A stretch of DNA of 64,000 bases from Paenibacillus alginolyticus DSM 5050 = NBRC 15375. GTDB lineage: Bacteria > Bacillota > Bacilli > Paenibacillales > NBRC-103111. How positions within the stretch are numbered: the stretch's first letter is position 1; each line of letters starts with the position of its first letter. The position numbers were made by a program, and so were the translations under genes. Below the pieces are notes generated by a model, which searched no databases, was not told the DNA's origin, and saw only the letters and a program-made list of their open reading frames with translations. The stretch is from positions 1 through 64,000 of the forward strand of contig NZ_AUGY01000022.1 in the NCBI RefSeq assembly GCF_000422905.1. Direction: 5' to 3'. Positions 16,354 to 25,965 of this stretch are shown in pieces.

Positions 16354-16427
16354 TCTATCTCGTGATGCTGTATTTAGTGTTCATCTATTTTACTGGCAAG
16401 GGCTTGTTTATCTACGAGAAATTCTAG
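16317..16427 (+). CDS. DltX-like 36-residue membrane peptide ending in FIYEKF
   Basis: ATG at 16317, 7 nt after a perfect AAGGAGGT (16303-16310), TAG at 16425-16427. The peptide has a basic start (MVKILRKT), one membrane helix (VLIYLVMLYLVFIYF) and the C-terminus GLFIYEKF. Short single-pass DltX proteins of dlt operons end in an F-x-Y-x-x-F motif whose tyrosine has been proposed as the acyl relay between DltB and DltD. Its place between the DltD-like and MBOAT genes fits exactly. It overlaps the preceding gene by 37 nt in another frame. It is shorter than usual DltX (about 45-50 residues). Confidence 0.8.
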   Translation: MVKILRKTIEVLIYLVMLYLVFIYFTGKGLFIYEKF

Positions 16428-16495
16428 TATTTCTAAATCGGCCAGATGTCGAAGTTGAAACCGATCAAGCTTTTGAAGCGAGGAGTTCTATAGCT

Positions 16496-17650
16496 ATGTT
16501 TTATATGCACATGAACGCAATTATCGCTATGATTGGCATGGTTGCCGTTCTGATGCTCACCCGCAAGTGGGCTAATAATAAACGCATTCTAATGATTATT
16601 TTCAGCCTCTGCTTTCTGCTGCTCTTCAGCCAGAAGCTGCTAGTTTTCTACGCTGCATTTACGGTCATTAACTATGCTGGCTTTGTTTATCTATGCAGAA
16701 CGACGTTATGGCGTAAAGCGACCTTTATTTTCGCGATTGCCGCTAATGTTGTCGGTGTGTTTCTCGGTGTCCGGCTTTTCGTTATGGACATTTTTCACAA
16801 TCCGTTGTTCGATGCCATTATCTATTTAGGCCTCATCTATAACGTTCTTAAAGTAATCGATGCTTATTATTTTGCTTATTTCTTCGGTAAAGAAGGCCAA
16901 GTCCCAGCCATTGATTATGCGAATTATCTGCTCTTCATTCCAACTTTTACATCGGGGCCGATTTTAAAATTCCGTGATTTCATGGCCGATAGCAAAAAAC
17001 CTTACAACGTAGACGCAGCGCTCTTCGAAGACAGTGTGAAACGAATCATTCTAGGCTTATTTAAGAAAATCGTTGTGGTCACCTGGATGACCAGCATTTT
17101 CGATCAAGTGCTAAAGCAGGATCTGCACACTCATCAGTCGTTATTTCTTTTGATCTGGTTCTATGCACTCATTTACTTCGATTTCTCTGGTTATTCCGAT
17201 ATGGCGATCGGCTTTGGTCGATTGATGGGCTATACGATGCCTGAGAACTTCAAGCGCCCGCTCTTCTCGCCTTCCATGACGCAGTTTTGGCGAAATTGGC
17301 ACGCGACATTAGGTGATTTTTTCCGTGATCATATCTTCATGTTCTTCTCTCGTACCGCTCCATCCCGCTGGGTAGCCTCTAGTTTGTCCGTTCTGATTAT
17401 GGTCTTGATTGGTCTGTGGCATGGCTTTACGTGGCTTTATTTCTTCTACGGGCTCTATCATGGGATTATTCTAGCCATCGAAAATATGTTTAAAATCACT
17501 ACCGTTAATAAAAAGAAAGTATCCAAAACCTATTTCTATTTCCGTTGTTTCATGACACAAGCGTTGGTTACGTTCTCGGTTATTATCTACAGCTCCAATT
17601 ATGAGACGGTCCTTCGGATCTATAAAGGCTTGCTTCATTTTACTCGATGA
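16496..17650 (+). CDS. DltB/AlgI-like MBOAT acyltransferase
   Basis: 384 residues with about ten membrane segments. The diagnostic MBOAT parts are present: YFDFSGYSDMAIGFGRLMG (228-245), FWRNWHATLGDFFRDHIF (264-281) and GLWHGFTW with the catalytic His309. In the Dlt pathway the DltB homologue takes the aminoacyl group from the carrier protein on the inside and passes it through the membrane. AGGAG lies 11 nt before the ATG. The partners here are the DltX-like and DltD-like proteins directly upstream. AlgI-type O-acetyltransferases are related, but the carrier protein, ligase and DltX-like peptide favour aminoacyl transfer. Confidence 0.85.
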   Translation: MFYMHMNAIIAMIGMVAVLMLTRKWANNKRILMIIFSLCFLLLFSQKLLVFYAAFTVINYAGFVYLCRTTLWRKATFIFAIAANVVGVFLGVRLFVMDIFHNPLFDAIIYLGLIYNVLKVIDAYYFAYFFGKEGQVPAIDYANYLLFIPTFTSGPILKFRDFMADSKKPYNVDAALFEDSVKRIILGLFKKIVVVTWMTSIFDQVLKQDLHTHQSLFLLIWFYALIYFDFSGYSDMAIGFGRLMGYTMPENFKRPLFSPSMTQFWRNWHATLGDFFRDHIFMFFSRTAPSRWVASSLSVLIMVLIGLWHGFTWLYFFYGLYHGIILAIENMFKITTVNKKKVSKTYFYFRCFMTQALVTFSVIIYSSNYETVLRIYKGLLHFTR

Positions 17651-17653
17651 TAG

Positions 17654-17662
17654 TGGTATAAT
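17654..17662 (+). promoter_or_regulatory. Extended -10 promoter of the isomerase-like gene
   Basis: TG-G-TATAAT (17654-17662); no good -35 is seen. It lies 37 nt before the ATG, just after the MBOAT stop. Confidence 0.5.
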
Positions 17663-17698
17663 TTGTGTGGTTGTTTACCATTTATGGAGGTGTACCTA

Positions 17699-18667
17699 AT
17701 GAAGTTAGGCGTTTTTATGGTTCTGTTCGGTGGAAAACCTTTCGAGGAAGCGTTGGATTACATTGCTGCGAAAGGCTTAGATGCTGTTGAAATTGGTACA
17801 GGGGGCTATCCCGGTACAGCGCATTGTAACCCAAGCGAACTCCTCGCAGACGCAGGGAAACTAAAAGCATTTAAACATGCGGTGGAATCCCGCGGTTTGA
17901 CAATCAGCGCACTTAGTGCCCACGGTAACCCACTGCACCCGCAAAAACACATTGCTAAAGAGTTTCACGATGCTATCATACAAACGATTGATCTTGCTGA
18001 ACGCTTAGAGGTACCTGTGGTTAACACGTTCTCTGGCTGTCCTGGCGACCATGAAGATGCGAAGTATCCGAACTGGCCGGTAGCGCCTTGGCCGAACGAT
18101 TTCCAAGAGATTCTGGACTGGCAGTGGGGAAATAAAATTATTCCTTACTGGACGGAAACAGGCAAGTACGCTTCCGACCGTAATATTAAAATTGGACTAG
18201 AGCTGCACGGTGGTTTCTCCGTACATACGCCAGCAACCCTCCTTCGTCTACGCGAAGCAGCAGGTGAAGCAATCGGAGCAAATCTTGACCCGAGTCATAT
18301 GTGGTGGCAAGGTATCGATCCTGTTCAAGCGGTTCAAATTCTTGGCCGTGCCGGAGCGATCCACCATTTCCACGCTAAAGATACATCGCTGGATGTAAAC
18401 AATGTGAACCGCTATGGTGTAACAGACATGCAATCCTATGCTAACATGCTTGACCGCGCTTGGCAGTTCCGTTCCGTTGGTTACGGTCATGATATGAAAG
18501 TTTGGGCTGACATCATCAGTGCTCTGCGCCTTGTTGGTTATGACTATGTCGTGAGCATTGAGCACGAAGACGGTTTGATGTCCGTTGAAGAAGGATTCTC
18601 CAAAGCCGTACAAAATCTCCAACAAGTGCTCATCAAGGAACCTCTTGGTGAAATGTGGTGGGTATAA
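17699..18667 (+). CDS. Sugar phosphate isomerase/epimerase (AP-endonuclease 2-like TIM barrel)
   Basis: 322 residues of the xylose isomerase-like TIM-barrel family. Metal-site type residues appear in LELHGGFSVHTP, NLDPSHMWWQGID, HFHAKD and SIEHEDG, which together provide the Glu/Asp/His ligands typical of these enzymes. The ATG at 17699 follows GGAGGTG at 6 nt. Members act on sugars or inositol derivatives; the substrate is not evident. It has its own extended -10 and a terminator, so it is probably a separate unit from the Dlt-like genes. Confidence 0.8.
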   Translation: MKLGVFMVLFGGKPFEEALDYIAAKGLDAVEIGTGGYPGTAHCNPSELLADAGKLKAFKHAVESRGLTISALSAHGNPLHPQKHIAKEFHDAIIQTIDLAERLEVPVVNTFSGCPGDHEDAKYPNWPVAPWPNDFQEILDWQWGNKIIPYWTETGKYASDRNIKIGLELHGGFSVHTPATLLRLREAAGEAIGANLDPSHMWWQGIDPVQAVQILGRAGAIHHFHAKDTSLDVNNVNRYGVTDMQSYANMLDRAWQFRSVGYGHDMKVWADIISALRLVGYDYVVSIEHEDGLMSVEEGFSKAVQNLQQVLIKEPLGEMWWV

Positions 18668-18691
18668 ACACATCCGCTTGAAATAAAAACA

Positions 18692-18743
18692 AAAAAGCCC
18701 GCAGGCGCCGTTGATCTTACGATCTTGGTCCTGTGGGCTTTTT
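18692..18743. terminator. Bidirectional terminator
   Basis: AAAAAGCCCGCAGG and CCTGTGGGCTTTTT form the stem, between convergent genes. Confidence 0.85.
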
Positions 18744-18760
18744 ATCTTGTTAACTCGAAA

Positions 18761-18961
18761 TTACCAACCGCTGATCATAACGTAATCCATGAAGCCGAAT
18801 ACGGCCAAGGAAACTAATGCAAACCCCAGGGCAAACAAATTTCTTCGTGGGTTAATCAACTGTCTAATGACCGCAATTGCGATAACCACTGTGAAGATCA
18901 AAACATAGATATCAAAGCTTGTATACGTACTTGTTGTTGCTGCTGCTTCCGCTAATAACAT
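18761..18961 (-). CDS. Small two-helix membrane protein, unknown
   Basis: 66 residues with two hydrophobic stretches (IYVLIFTVVIAIAVI and ALGFALVSLAVFGF) separated by the basic loop RQLINPRRN. AAGGAGG lies 7 nt before the ATG and a bidirectional terminator follows the stop, which supports a real gene. I do not recognise a family. It is transcribed towards the isomerase gene and stands alone. Confidence 0.7.
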   Translation of the reverse strand: MLLAEAAATTSTYTSFDIYVLIFTVVIAIAVIRQLINPRRNLFALGFALVSLAVFGFMDYVMISGW

Positions 18962-19282
18962 GGTGAAACCTCCTTATAGTAACTCGGTGCAAGGCACACG
19001 TCCTGCTATTTTAATTCTATGTTAGCTTGATTGAGCACTAGATGCAAGTGATTACACTGATGTGTAACAAGTTTGTCACCTTTTGCATGGCTTGACCACA
19101 TCACAAGGCCACGAATGACTAGGTTCACCTTGAGATCGTACATCACTATCAATAATTTCTTGTTGATGAGTTTAGAGTTCTCAAACCTGCCTCGTAAGTA
19201 TAAAATGTCCATCTCTTCGCATATTTATAACTCTGGTCATGCAGTGATTCAATCCTTACCTTAGTGATCAAAATAAAAAATA
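18962..19282. other. Spacer without recognisable gene
   Basis: It should hold the promoter of the small membrane protein gene. I see no clear -35/-10 pair, hairpin or ORF with a ribosome binding site. Confidence 0.5.
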
Positions 19283-19316
19283 AACCCGAAATCCCTATCG
19301 AGGGATGTGTCGGGTT
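19283..19316 (-). terminator. Terminator of the 52-residue ORF
   Basis: AACCCGA/TCGGGTT outer and ATCCCT/AGGGAT inner arms; T-rich on the minus strand. Confidence 0.8.
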
Positions 19317-19341
19317 CTATGTTTTCATAGAGTTGCACTTC

Positions 19342-19500
19342 TTAAACGACTAGTCCGTACACGGTGTCGAATTCTTTATGCTCCTCTAGGTATGCGTTTT
19401 GTAGTTTTTCAGCTAATTCTTTCTCCTGCCAAGCTAAGAAACGAAAAGGGTCAATACCTAAAGCAGAAACAATCTCTTGTAACTCTAACGTTGGTTTCAT
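19342..19500 (-). CDS. Small soluble protein of 52 residues, unknown
   Basis: Starts MKPTLELQEIVSALGIDP and continues with a mostly helical, charged sequence (EKELAEKLQNAYLEEHKE). GGAGG lies 6 nt before the ATG at 19500, and a good terminator follows, so it is likely translated. An earlier in-frame start at 19551 lacks a ribosome binding site. LQEIVSALGIDPFRFL may be a short helix-turn-helix-like segment, but that is weak. I assign no function. Confidence 0.6.
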   Translation of the reverse strand: MKPTLELQEIVSALGIDPFRFLAWQEKELAEKLQNAYLEEHKEFDTVYGLVV

Positions 19501-19713
19501 AACAAGCCTCCATAAAGTAGATAGATTAGAACTGCTTATATCCTCGATCATGGATAGTTAGTATGAGGGATATTTCTGAATGCAACTTATAACCTAATTA
19601 TAGGTCTATTCTCCCCCATTGTGATAGAGGATTAAATTGTCGAAGCTTGTATCATTCAATTAAGTCTTAACAAAATTCAAGGTTTGTTAGTCGAAATTGT
19701 GACAAAAGTAAAA

Positions 19714-19759
19714 AATAAGCTTGGCGTCACGATTACTTATATCGTGAACCAAGCTTATT
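19714..19759 (-). terminator. Terminator of uvrBA
   Basis: AATAAGCTTGG/CCAAGCTTATT with inner TCACGAT/ATCGTGA; the minus strand continues TTTTTTAC. Confidence 0.9.
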
Positions 19760-19770
19760 CGGGTAACTGA

Positions 19771-22653
19771 CTAGCCGACTGATTCTTCTAGCACTTCAAG
19801 TCGCTTTGCGTAGTTCTCAGAGCGCTCCCGATCCCGTTCAAGGATCGGTTTCAAGTACTGGCCGGTGTAGGACCCGGCCACCTTCACGACATCCTCCGGC
19901 GTACCGGCAGCCACGATCAGTCCTCCGCGGGTACCACCCTCGGGACCTAGATCGATGACGTGGTCCGCCGTCTTAATGACATCGAGGTTATGCTCGATGA
20001 CAAGCACCGTTTCACCGTTCTCTACGAGACGGTGAAGCACCTTCAGCAGACGATCGATATCGTGGATGTGGAGCCCCGTAGTGGGCTCATCCAAGATGTA
20101 GATCGTCTTGCCTGTGCTGCGGCGGTACAGCTCCGCCGCGAGCTTCACACGCTGGGCTTCGCCGCCGGACAGCGTAGTCGCTGGCTGGCCGAGAGTCATG
20201 TAGCCCAGCCCCACATCCAGAAGTGTCGTCAGCTTACGATGAATACGCGGCAAGTTCTTAAAGAACTCGCAGCCGTCCTCAATCGTCATCTCTAACACTT
20301 CGGAAATGCTCTTGCCTTTGTACTTCACTTCCATTGTCTCGCGGTTGTACCTCTTGCCTTTGCAGACTTCACAAGGCACGTACACGTCCGGCAAGAAGTG
20401 CATCTCGATCTTGATGATGCCGTCTCCACGACAAGCCTCACAACGGCCGCCCTTCACGTTAAAGCTGAAGCGGCCCTTCTTGTAACCGCGAACCTTAGCT
20501 TCGTTCGTATTCGCATAAACATCACGAATATCATCAAACACACCGGTATACGTAGCAGGATTCGAGCGTGGCGTACGACCAATCGGTGATTGGTCTATAT
20601 CGATAACTTTATCAATGTGCTCAAGACCCACAATTTCCTTGTGCTCACCTGGACGCACCTTCGCTCCGTTTAAATCACGCGACAAGGTTTTGAACAAAAT
20701 CTCGTTAATCAACGTACTTTTGCCTGAACCGGATACCCCTGTAACACAGGTAAATACACCGAGCGGCACTTTAGCCGATACGTTACGCAAGTTATTTTCT
20801 TTGGCGCCTTTGACCTCGATCCATTTCCCATTCAGTTTGCGTCGCACTGCTGGGATCGGGATGAACCGTTTGCCGCTGAGGTATTGTCCTGTAAGAGAGT
20901 TATCATCTTTCATTAACTCTTTTGGCGTACCTTGTGCAATAACTTGTCCACCGTGAATGCCGGCACCAGGGCCGATGTCGATAATATAATCCGCAGCCAT
21001 CATGGTGTCCTCATCATGTTCCACAACGATTAATGTGTTGCCGAGATCACGCATATGTTCGAGCGTCTGAATAAGACGCGTATTATCTCTCTGATGCAGT
21101 CCGATGCTAGGCTCATCCAAAATATAAAGGACACCCATCAAACTTGAACCGATCTGAGTAGCCAAGCGTATCCGCTGTGCTTCCCCGCCCGATAACGTGC
21201 CAGCAGCACGATGCATCGTTAAGTAATCAAGACCTACATTGACTAGGAACCCTAGGCGAGATCTGATTTCTTTGAGAATCAAATTGGAAATTGTCAGCTC
21301 TCGTTCATTCAAGTCCAGCCCCTTGAACCATTCCTCAGCCTCACCAATCGAAAGGGAAGTGGCATGTGCAATGTTCTTGCCATTGATCGTCACAGCTAAC
21401 GTTTCAGGCTTCAAACGCTGTCCTTTACACTTCGGACAAGGCTTCGTGCTCATATACGTCTGAATGTGCTCCCTGATCCCCTCAGAGAACGTATCTTTGA
21501 ATCTGCGTTCTAAGTTGCGAATGATACCCTCGAAAGGTACTAACGCTTCCTTGCTCGCTCCCATATCATTCTCATAGCGGAAGCGAATCTTCTCCCCGCC
21601 TGTTCCATAGAGGATAACCTTCATCTGATCACTGCTTATCTCAGAAACAGGTACATTGCGAGGAATGGAATAATGTTCACAAACCGCGGCAAGAAACTGC
21701 GGATAATAGTTGGAAGTGCTGCCGGCCCATGCTTCGAACGCTCCCTCTTCAATCGTTAGCTTCGCATCAGGAACAAGTAGATCAGGATCAACGATCATCT
21801 GACTGCCTAGTCCATCACAATCAGGACAAGCACCGAAGGGACTGTTAAACGAAAACATTCTCGGCGCTAATTCTTCAACGCTGAAGCCGCACTCCGGACA
21901 AGCTAAGTTCTGGCTAAAGAGCAGCTCTTCTTGGTCAATGATATCGACGATTACCCGTCCATTTGCCAACTTGAGCGCTGTCTCCAGAGAGTCCGCAAGA
22001 CGAGTTTGAACATCCTCTTTGATCACAATACGGTCAACAACGACTTCGATCGTGTGCTTTTTATTTTTGTCGAGTTCGATCTTCTCAGCGAGATCGACCG
22101 TTTCACCGTTGACACGGACCCTTACGAATCCCTGCTTTTGAATATCGGCAAGCAGCTTCGTATGTTCGCCTTTGCGTCCTGAAATTAGGGGAGCTAGAAT
22201 CTGGAGCTTCGTTCGTTCTGGATACTCCATAATGCGATCCACCATTTGTTCCACGGTTTGCGATGTAATCTCAATGCCGTGGGTCGGACAATGCGGTCGT
22301 CCAATTCGAGCATATAGCAAGCGCAAATAGTCGTAAATCTCTGTTACAGTTCCAACTGTGGAACGCGGATTACGGCTTGTTGTTTTCTGATCAATGGAAA
22401 TAGCCGGTGAGAGACCTTCAATCGAATCTACATCCGGCTTATCCATTTGCCCTAGAAATTGTCTGGCATATGCAGATAGAGACTCTACGTATCTCCGCTG
22501 CCCCTCCGCATAAATCGTATCAAAGGCAAGCGACGATTTCCCTGATCCACTTAAGCCCGTAAGTACAACGAACTTATCACGCGGAATCGTGACATCGATA
22601 TTTTTCAGATTATGAGCTCTAGCTCCTTTAATAACGATTTGATCTCTAGACAC
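19771..22653 (-). CDS. uvrA: UvrA, excinuclease ABC subunit A
   Basis: 960 residues, full length. Two ABC ATPase modules are present with Walker [10 protein letters not shown] and GVSGSGKST and signature LSGGEAQR in both halves. Zinc-finger cysteine sets are seen in CPECGFS...[14 protein letters not shown] and CEACRGDG...CEVCKGKR. UvrA finds damaged DNA and loads UvrB in nucleotide excision repair. GTG start at 22653 after GGAAGGG. It lies 38 nt downstream of uvrB on the same strand and is followed by a strong terminator. Confidence 0.97.
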   Translation of the reverse strand: MSRDQIVIKGARAHNLKNIDVTIPRDKFVVLTGLSGSGKSSLAFDTIYAEGQRRYVESLSAYARQFLGQMDKPDVDSIEGLSPAISIDQKTTSRNPRSTVGTVTEIYDYLRLLYARIGRPHCPTHGIEITSQTVEQMVDRIMEYPERTKLQILAPLISGRKGEHTKLLADIQKQGFVRVRVNGETVDLAEKIELDKNKKHTIEVVVDRIVIKEDVQTRLADSLETALKLANGRVIVDIIDQEELLFSQNLACPECGFSVEELAPRMFSFNSPFGACPDCDGLGSQMIVDPDLLVPDAKLTIEEGAFEAWAGSTSNYYPQFLAAVCEHYSIPRNVPVSEISSDQMKVILYGTGGEKIRFRYENDMGASKEALVPFEGIIRNLERRFKDTFSEGIREHIQTYMSTKPCPKCKGQRLKPETLAVTINGKNIAHATSLSIGEAEEWFKGLDLNERELTISNLILKEIRSRLGFLVNVGLDYLTMHRAAGTLSGGEAQRIRLATQIGSSLMGVLYILDEPSIGLHQRDNTRLIQTLEHMRDLGNTLIVVEHDEDTMMAADYIIDIGPGAGIHGGQVIAQGTPKELMKDDNSLTGQYLSGKRFIPIPAVRRKLNGKWIEVKGAKENNLRNVSAKVPLGVFTCVTGVSGSGKSTLINEILFKTLSRDLNGAKVRPGEHKEIVGLEHIDKVIDIDQSPIGRTPRSNPATYTGVFDDIRDVYANTNEAKVRGYKKGRFSFNVKGGRCEACRGDGIIKIEMHFLPDVYVPCEVCKGKRYNRETMEVKYKGKSISEVLEMTIEDGCEFFKNLPRIHRKLTTLLDVGLGYMTLGQPATTLSGGEAQRVKLAAELYRRSTGKTIYILDEPTTGLHIHDIDRLLKVLHRLVENGETVLVIEHNLDVIKTADHVIDLGPEGGTRGGLIVAAGTPEDVVKVAGSYTGQYLKPILERDRERSENYAKRLEVLEESVG

Positions 22654-22691
22654 GGGTACCCTTCCTCTCCTATGTGGAGCTGATGCCTCTT

Positions 22692-24689
22692 CTAGGCATC
22701 AGCTTTCATTTCCATAATAGCATCACGCAGCTGTGCGGCTCGTTCGAACTGCAGGTTCTTCGCTGCCTCTTTCATCTCGCCTTCCAAACGCTCGATCAGC
22801 GATGCGCGATCCTTCTTCGACATCTTCGCACCCTTCACATCGGCCAGATAATCTGCTTTCTGTTCAGCTACCTTCGTAGCTTCAATGACATCGCGTATTT
22901 TCTTGGCAATGGTTTGCGGCGTAATCCCCAGCTTCTCATTATGCGCTTCTTGCAGACCACGACGGCGACTCGTTTCATAGATCGCTTTCTGCATAGAATC
23001 TGTTATTTTATCTCCATACATAATAACACGACCGTCTGAATTCCTCGCCGCACGGCCGATGGTTTGAATCAACGATCGTTCCGAACGCAAGAACCCTTCT
23101 TTGTCCGCATCTAGAATAGCGACTAGCGAAACCTCAGGTAAATCAAGACCTTCCCTAAGGAGGTTAATCCCCACAAGAACATGGAAAGTCCCCAACCGCA
23201 AATCACGTAAAATCTGCATACGTTCAAATGTCTTAATATCTGAGTGCAAGTACCGAACCTTAATGCCTATTTCTTTAAAGTAATCGGTTAAATCCTCCGA
23301 CATCTTTTTCGTTAAGGTCGTAACGAGCACCCGCTCATCTTTTCGAATTCGATCATGAATTTCGGCTATTAAATCATCGATCTGACCCTTGGTTGGTCTT
23401 ACTTCTATGATTGGATCCAATAACCCAGTAGGACGAATAATTTGCTGCGTCATTTCTGGACAATGTTCCAGCTCATAAGGTCCAGGTGTTGCTGATATAT
23501 ATAAAATTTGGCTGACTTTCTCCTCAAACTCCTCAAAGCGTAGAGGACGGTTATCCAGTGCAGAAGGCAAACGGAAACCGTGATCAACCAATACTTCTTT
23601 TCTTGCCCTATCCCCATTATACATCGCACGAATCTGTGGCAAAGTCACATGAGATTCATCGACCATAAAGAGCATATCGTCTGGGAAATAATCCAAAAGC
23701 GTATAAGGCGTAGCCCCCCGCTCACGGAAAGTCAGCGGCCCCGAGTAATTCTCAATCCCATTGCAGAAGCCCATCTCTTGCATCATTTCCATGTCGTAGC
23801 GCGTCCGCTGTTCCAGCCTCTGCGCTTCGAGCAGCTTCCCTTGCTCTTTCAGCTCGGCAAGACGCTCCTCGAGCTCACGCTCAATATTCATGAGTGCTCG
23901 CTTCATCGTATCTTCGTGCGTCACAAAGTGAGACGCCGGGAAGATCGCGATATGCTCGCGCTCGCCGATAATCTCGCCGGTAAGCACATCGATTTCCGTA
24001 ATCCGTTCGATTTCGTCACCAAACAACTCAACTCTCACCGCTTGCTCGCCATGCGACGCTGGAAAAATCTCAACGACATCTCCGCGCACGCGAAACGTCC
24101 CGCGGACAAAATTCAAATCATTCCGCTGGTATTGTATATCCACAAGCTTGTGTAGAATCTCATTGCGCGATTTCTCCATACCTACACGTAAAGAAAGCAG
24201 CATACTCCCGTATTCAATTGGCGAACCCAAGCCGTAAATACACGACACGCTCGCTACGACAATAACATCACGGCGCTCAAATAACGAGCTTGTCGCCGAG
24301 TGACGGAGCTTATCTATCTCTTCATTGATGCTGGAATCTTTCTCGATGTAAGTGTCAGAGGAGGCAATGTAGGCTTCTGGTTGGTAGTAATCATAGTAAC
24401 TAACGAAGTAGGAGACGGCATTATGAGGGAAAAATTCTTTAAATTCACTGCACAACTGTGCGGCTAACGTTTTGTTATGCGCAATAATCAGGGTAGGACG
24501 GTTCAACTTGGCAATGACTTGCGCCGCTGTGAACGTTTTTCCCGTTCCCGTCGCACCTAAGAGTGTCTGATGCTTATTACCCGCTTGTATACTTTGAACA
24601 ATTTCCTCAATCGCCTTGGGCTGATCGCCTTGCGGAGAAAAATCGGACACAAGCTCAAACTTCTTAGAGCTAATCTCTAGTTCACTCAT
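22692..24689 (-). CDS. uvrB: UvrB, excinuclease ABC subunit B
   Basis: 665 residues. Walker A is GATGTGKTF, the damage-probing beta-hairpin is seen in [17 protein letters not shown], helicase motif VI is QTIGRAARN, and a C-terminal UVR motif ([17 protein letters not shown]) is present. UvrB verifies the lesion handed over by UvrA and recruits UvrC. The ATG at 24689 is used, with GGGTGATT in front. The leader contains the ~165-nt structured repeat at 24717-24882 in sense orientation. A LexA-type box was not recognised. Confidence 0.97.
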   Translation of the reverse strand: MSELEISSKKFELVSDFSPQGDQPKAIEEIVQSIQAGNKHQTLLGATGTGKTFTAAQVIAKLNRPTLIIAHNKTLAAQLCSEFKEFFPHNAVSYFVSYYDYYQPEAYIASSDTYIEKDSSINEEIDKLRHSATSSLFERRDVIVVASVSCIYGLGSPIEYGSMLLSLRVGMEKSRNEILHKLVDIQYQRNDLNFVRGTFRVRGDVVEIFPASHGEQAVRVELFGDEIERITEIDVLTGEIIGEREHIAIFPASHFVTHEDTMKRALMNIERELEERLAELKEQGKLLEAQRLEQRTRYDMEMMQEMGFCNGIENYSGPLTFRERGATPYTLLDYFPDDMLFMVDESHVTLPQIRAMYNGDRARKEVLVDHGFRLPSALDNRPLRFEEFEEKVSQILYISATPGPYELEHCPEMTQQIIRPTGLLDPIIEVRPTKGQIDDLIAEIHDRIRKDERVLVTTLTKKMSEDLTDYFKEIGIKVRYLHSDIKTFERMQILRDLRLGTFHVLVGINLLREGLDLPEVSLVAILDADKEGFLRSERSLIQTIGRAARNSDGRVIMYGDKITDSMQKAIYETSRRRGLQEAHNEKLGITPQTIAKKIRDVIEATKVAEQKADYLADVKGAKMSKKDRASLIERLEGEMKEAAKNLQFERAAQLRDAIMEMKADA

Positions 24690-24716
24690 CAATAATCACC
24701 CACACTTATAAAGGTT

Positions 24717-24882
24717 GTTTAAAAAGTTCACTTTGATAACGAAGTCATTCAGGAAGCAACTCGGCATCGAATCTTGAACGAAACCGGGAAGTCCGGTACT
24801 CACGTAGCAAAACTCTACGCTCCGTTCCTCCTTCTCCGGACTTCGTCCAACCTTCTCGGTTCTGAAAGCGAACTTTTTAAAC
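24717..24882 (-). repeat. ~165-nt structured interspersed repeat, copy 1
   Basis: The ends form an 18-bp inverted repeat (GTTTAAAAAGTTC.CTTT) with one mispair that is G-U when read on the minus strand. Inside, AAGTCCGG pairs with CCGGACTT and CGTAG with CTACG. The unpaired AGGAGGAACGGAG and GAACCGAGAAGGTTGGA are shared with copy 2 at 31080. It lies in the leader of uvrB. Confidence 0.8.
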
Positions 24883-24919
24883 CTACATTTCAACGAAATA
24901 AATCGAACTTTTATCCTAT

Positions 24920-24946
24920 TAACTTTCCTTATGCTATTTCCGATAT
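24920..24946 (+). promoter_or_regulatory. Sigma-D-like promoter of motAB
   Basis: TAAC (24920-24923), 15 nt, TCCGATAT (24939-24946), close to the flagellar sigma-D pattern TAAA-N15-GCCGATAT. The motA start is about 225 nt downstream; the leader holds no other visible feature. Confidence 0.55.
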
Positions 24947-25170
24947 AGAAGTTTATGGAACTTATTCTGCACAAATATAAAGGAATCTCTAATTTCATCC
25001 ATCATAAGAATGTTTGTTCTGGTTTTTTCATTATACTCTTTTTGAATCATGGATGCAAACGGCAATATCTGTTACGGCCTGTATAAGCTTTGTGAAGAGA
25101 GGCTTCAACGAACTTATCAGGTTGCTTTATGGTTCCTATTCTTTTTATGCTAATTAGGAGTGGTACAGTC

Positions 25171-25965
25171 ATGGATTTGACAACAGTTTTAGGATTAGTA
25201 TTGGGTCTTGCAGGTTTAATCGGCGGGTACATGTGGGATGGCGGTCATATTAGTTCATTGATCATCCCGAGTGCCATGCTGATCGTTTTCGGCGGTACCT
25301 TTGGTGCAGTAGCCGTCAGCTTTCCGCTCTCTATTTTAGCCAAAATCCCTAAAGCTCTAGGCATTGCCTTCAAAGAAGTAAAAAGAGAGCCGGGGGCAAT
25401 TATTGATGAACTTGTGGATATGGCTTCGATCGCTCGTCGAGAAGGTGTATTAGCCCTAGAGCAGCGCGCACAGGAGCATACAAATCCATTCCTTAAAGAT
25501 GGCTTGCTTATGGTGGTGGATGGAACTGATCCCGAGCTGACCAGACAAATTCTGGAGCTTGAAATGGACGCTATTGAGCACCAGGTTAATAATATGTCAA
25601 AGGTGTTTGAAGTCGGAGGCGGATATGCGCCAACCATGGGAATTATCGGTACTGTTATGGGGCTTATTCACGTTCTTGGCAATCTCGACGATCCCTCTAG
25701 TCTCGGACCTGCGATTGCTGTTGCTTTTACAGCTACCTTATACGGTGTTATGAGCGCCAACTTGGTCTATCTTCCGATTGCTAATAAAATAAAAGTTCGC
25801 GGCAAAGAAATGGTTTCCGAAATGGAACTGATGTTAGAAGGAATTCTTGCCCTTCAAGCCGGTGAGAATCCACAGTTAATTAAGAAAAAACTGAATTCCT
25901 TCCTCCACGATAAATCAGCGAAGAAAGTCGCAGAGGAGGATGCCGATAATGGCGCGGAGAGGTAA
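25171..25965 (+). CDS. motA: MotA, flagellar stator proton channel subunit
   Basis: 264 residues with four membrane segments, the conserved MotA/ExbB region GGYAPTMGIIGTVMGLIHVL, and the cytoplasmic acidic loop. With MotB it forms the ion-driven stator of the flagellar motor. The ATG at 25171 is preceded by AGGAGTGG; an ORF start 42 nt upstream adds an unlikely hydrophobic extension. Its end overlaps motB by 17 nt. Confidence 0.93.
   Translation: MDLTTVLGLVLGLAGLIGGYMWDGGHISSLIIPSAMLIVFGGTFGAVAVSFPLSILAKIPKALGIAFKEVKREPGAIIDELVDMASIARREGVLALEQRAQEHTNPFLKDGLLMVVDGTDPELTRQILELEMDAIEHQVNNMSKVFEVGGGYAPTMGIIGTVMGLIHVLGNLDDPSSLGPAIAVAFTATLYGVMSANLVYLPIANKIKVRGKEMVSEMELMLEGILALQAGENPQLIKKKLNSFLHDKSAKKVAEEDADNGAER

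Noticed and set aside
19006-19212. 68-residue minus-strand ORF
   Set aside because: No Shine-Dalgarno sequence, no recognisable domain, atypical composition.
24696-24998. 100-residue minus-strand ORF upstream of uvrB
   Set aside because: It runs through the structured repeat; the sequence conservation there follows stems and loops, not codons.
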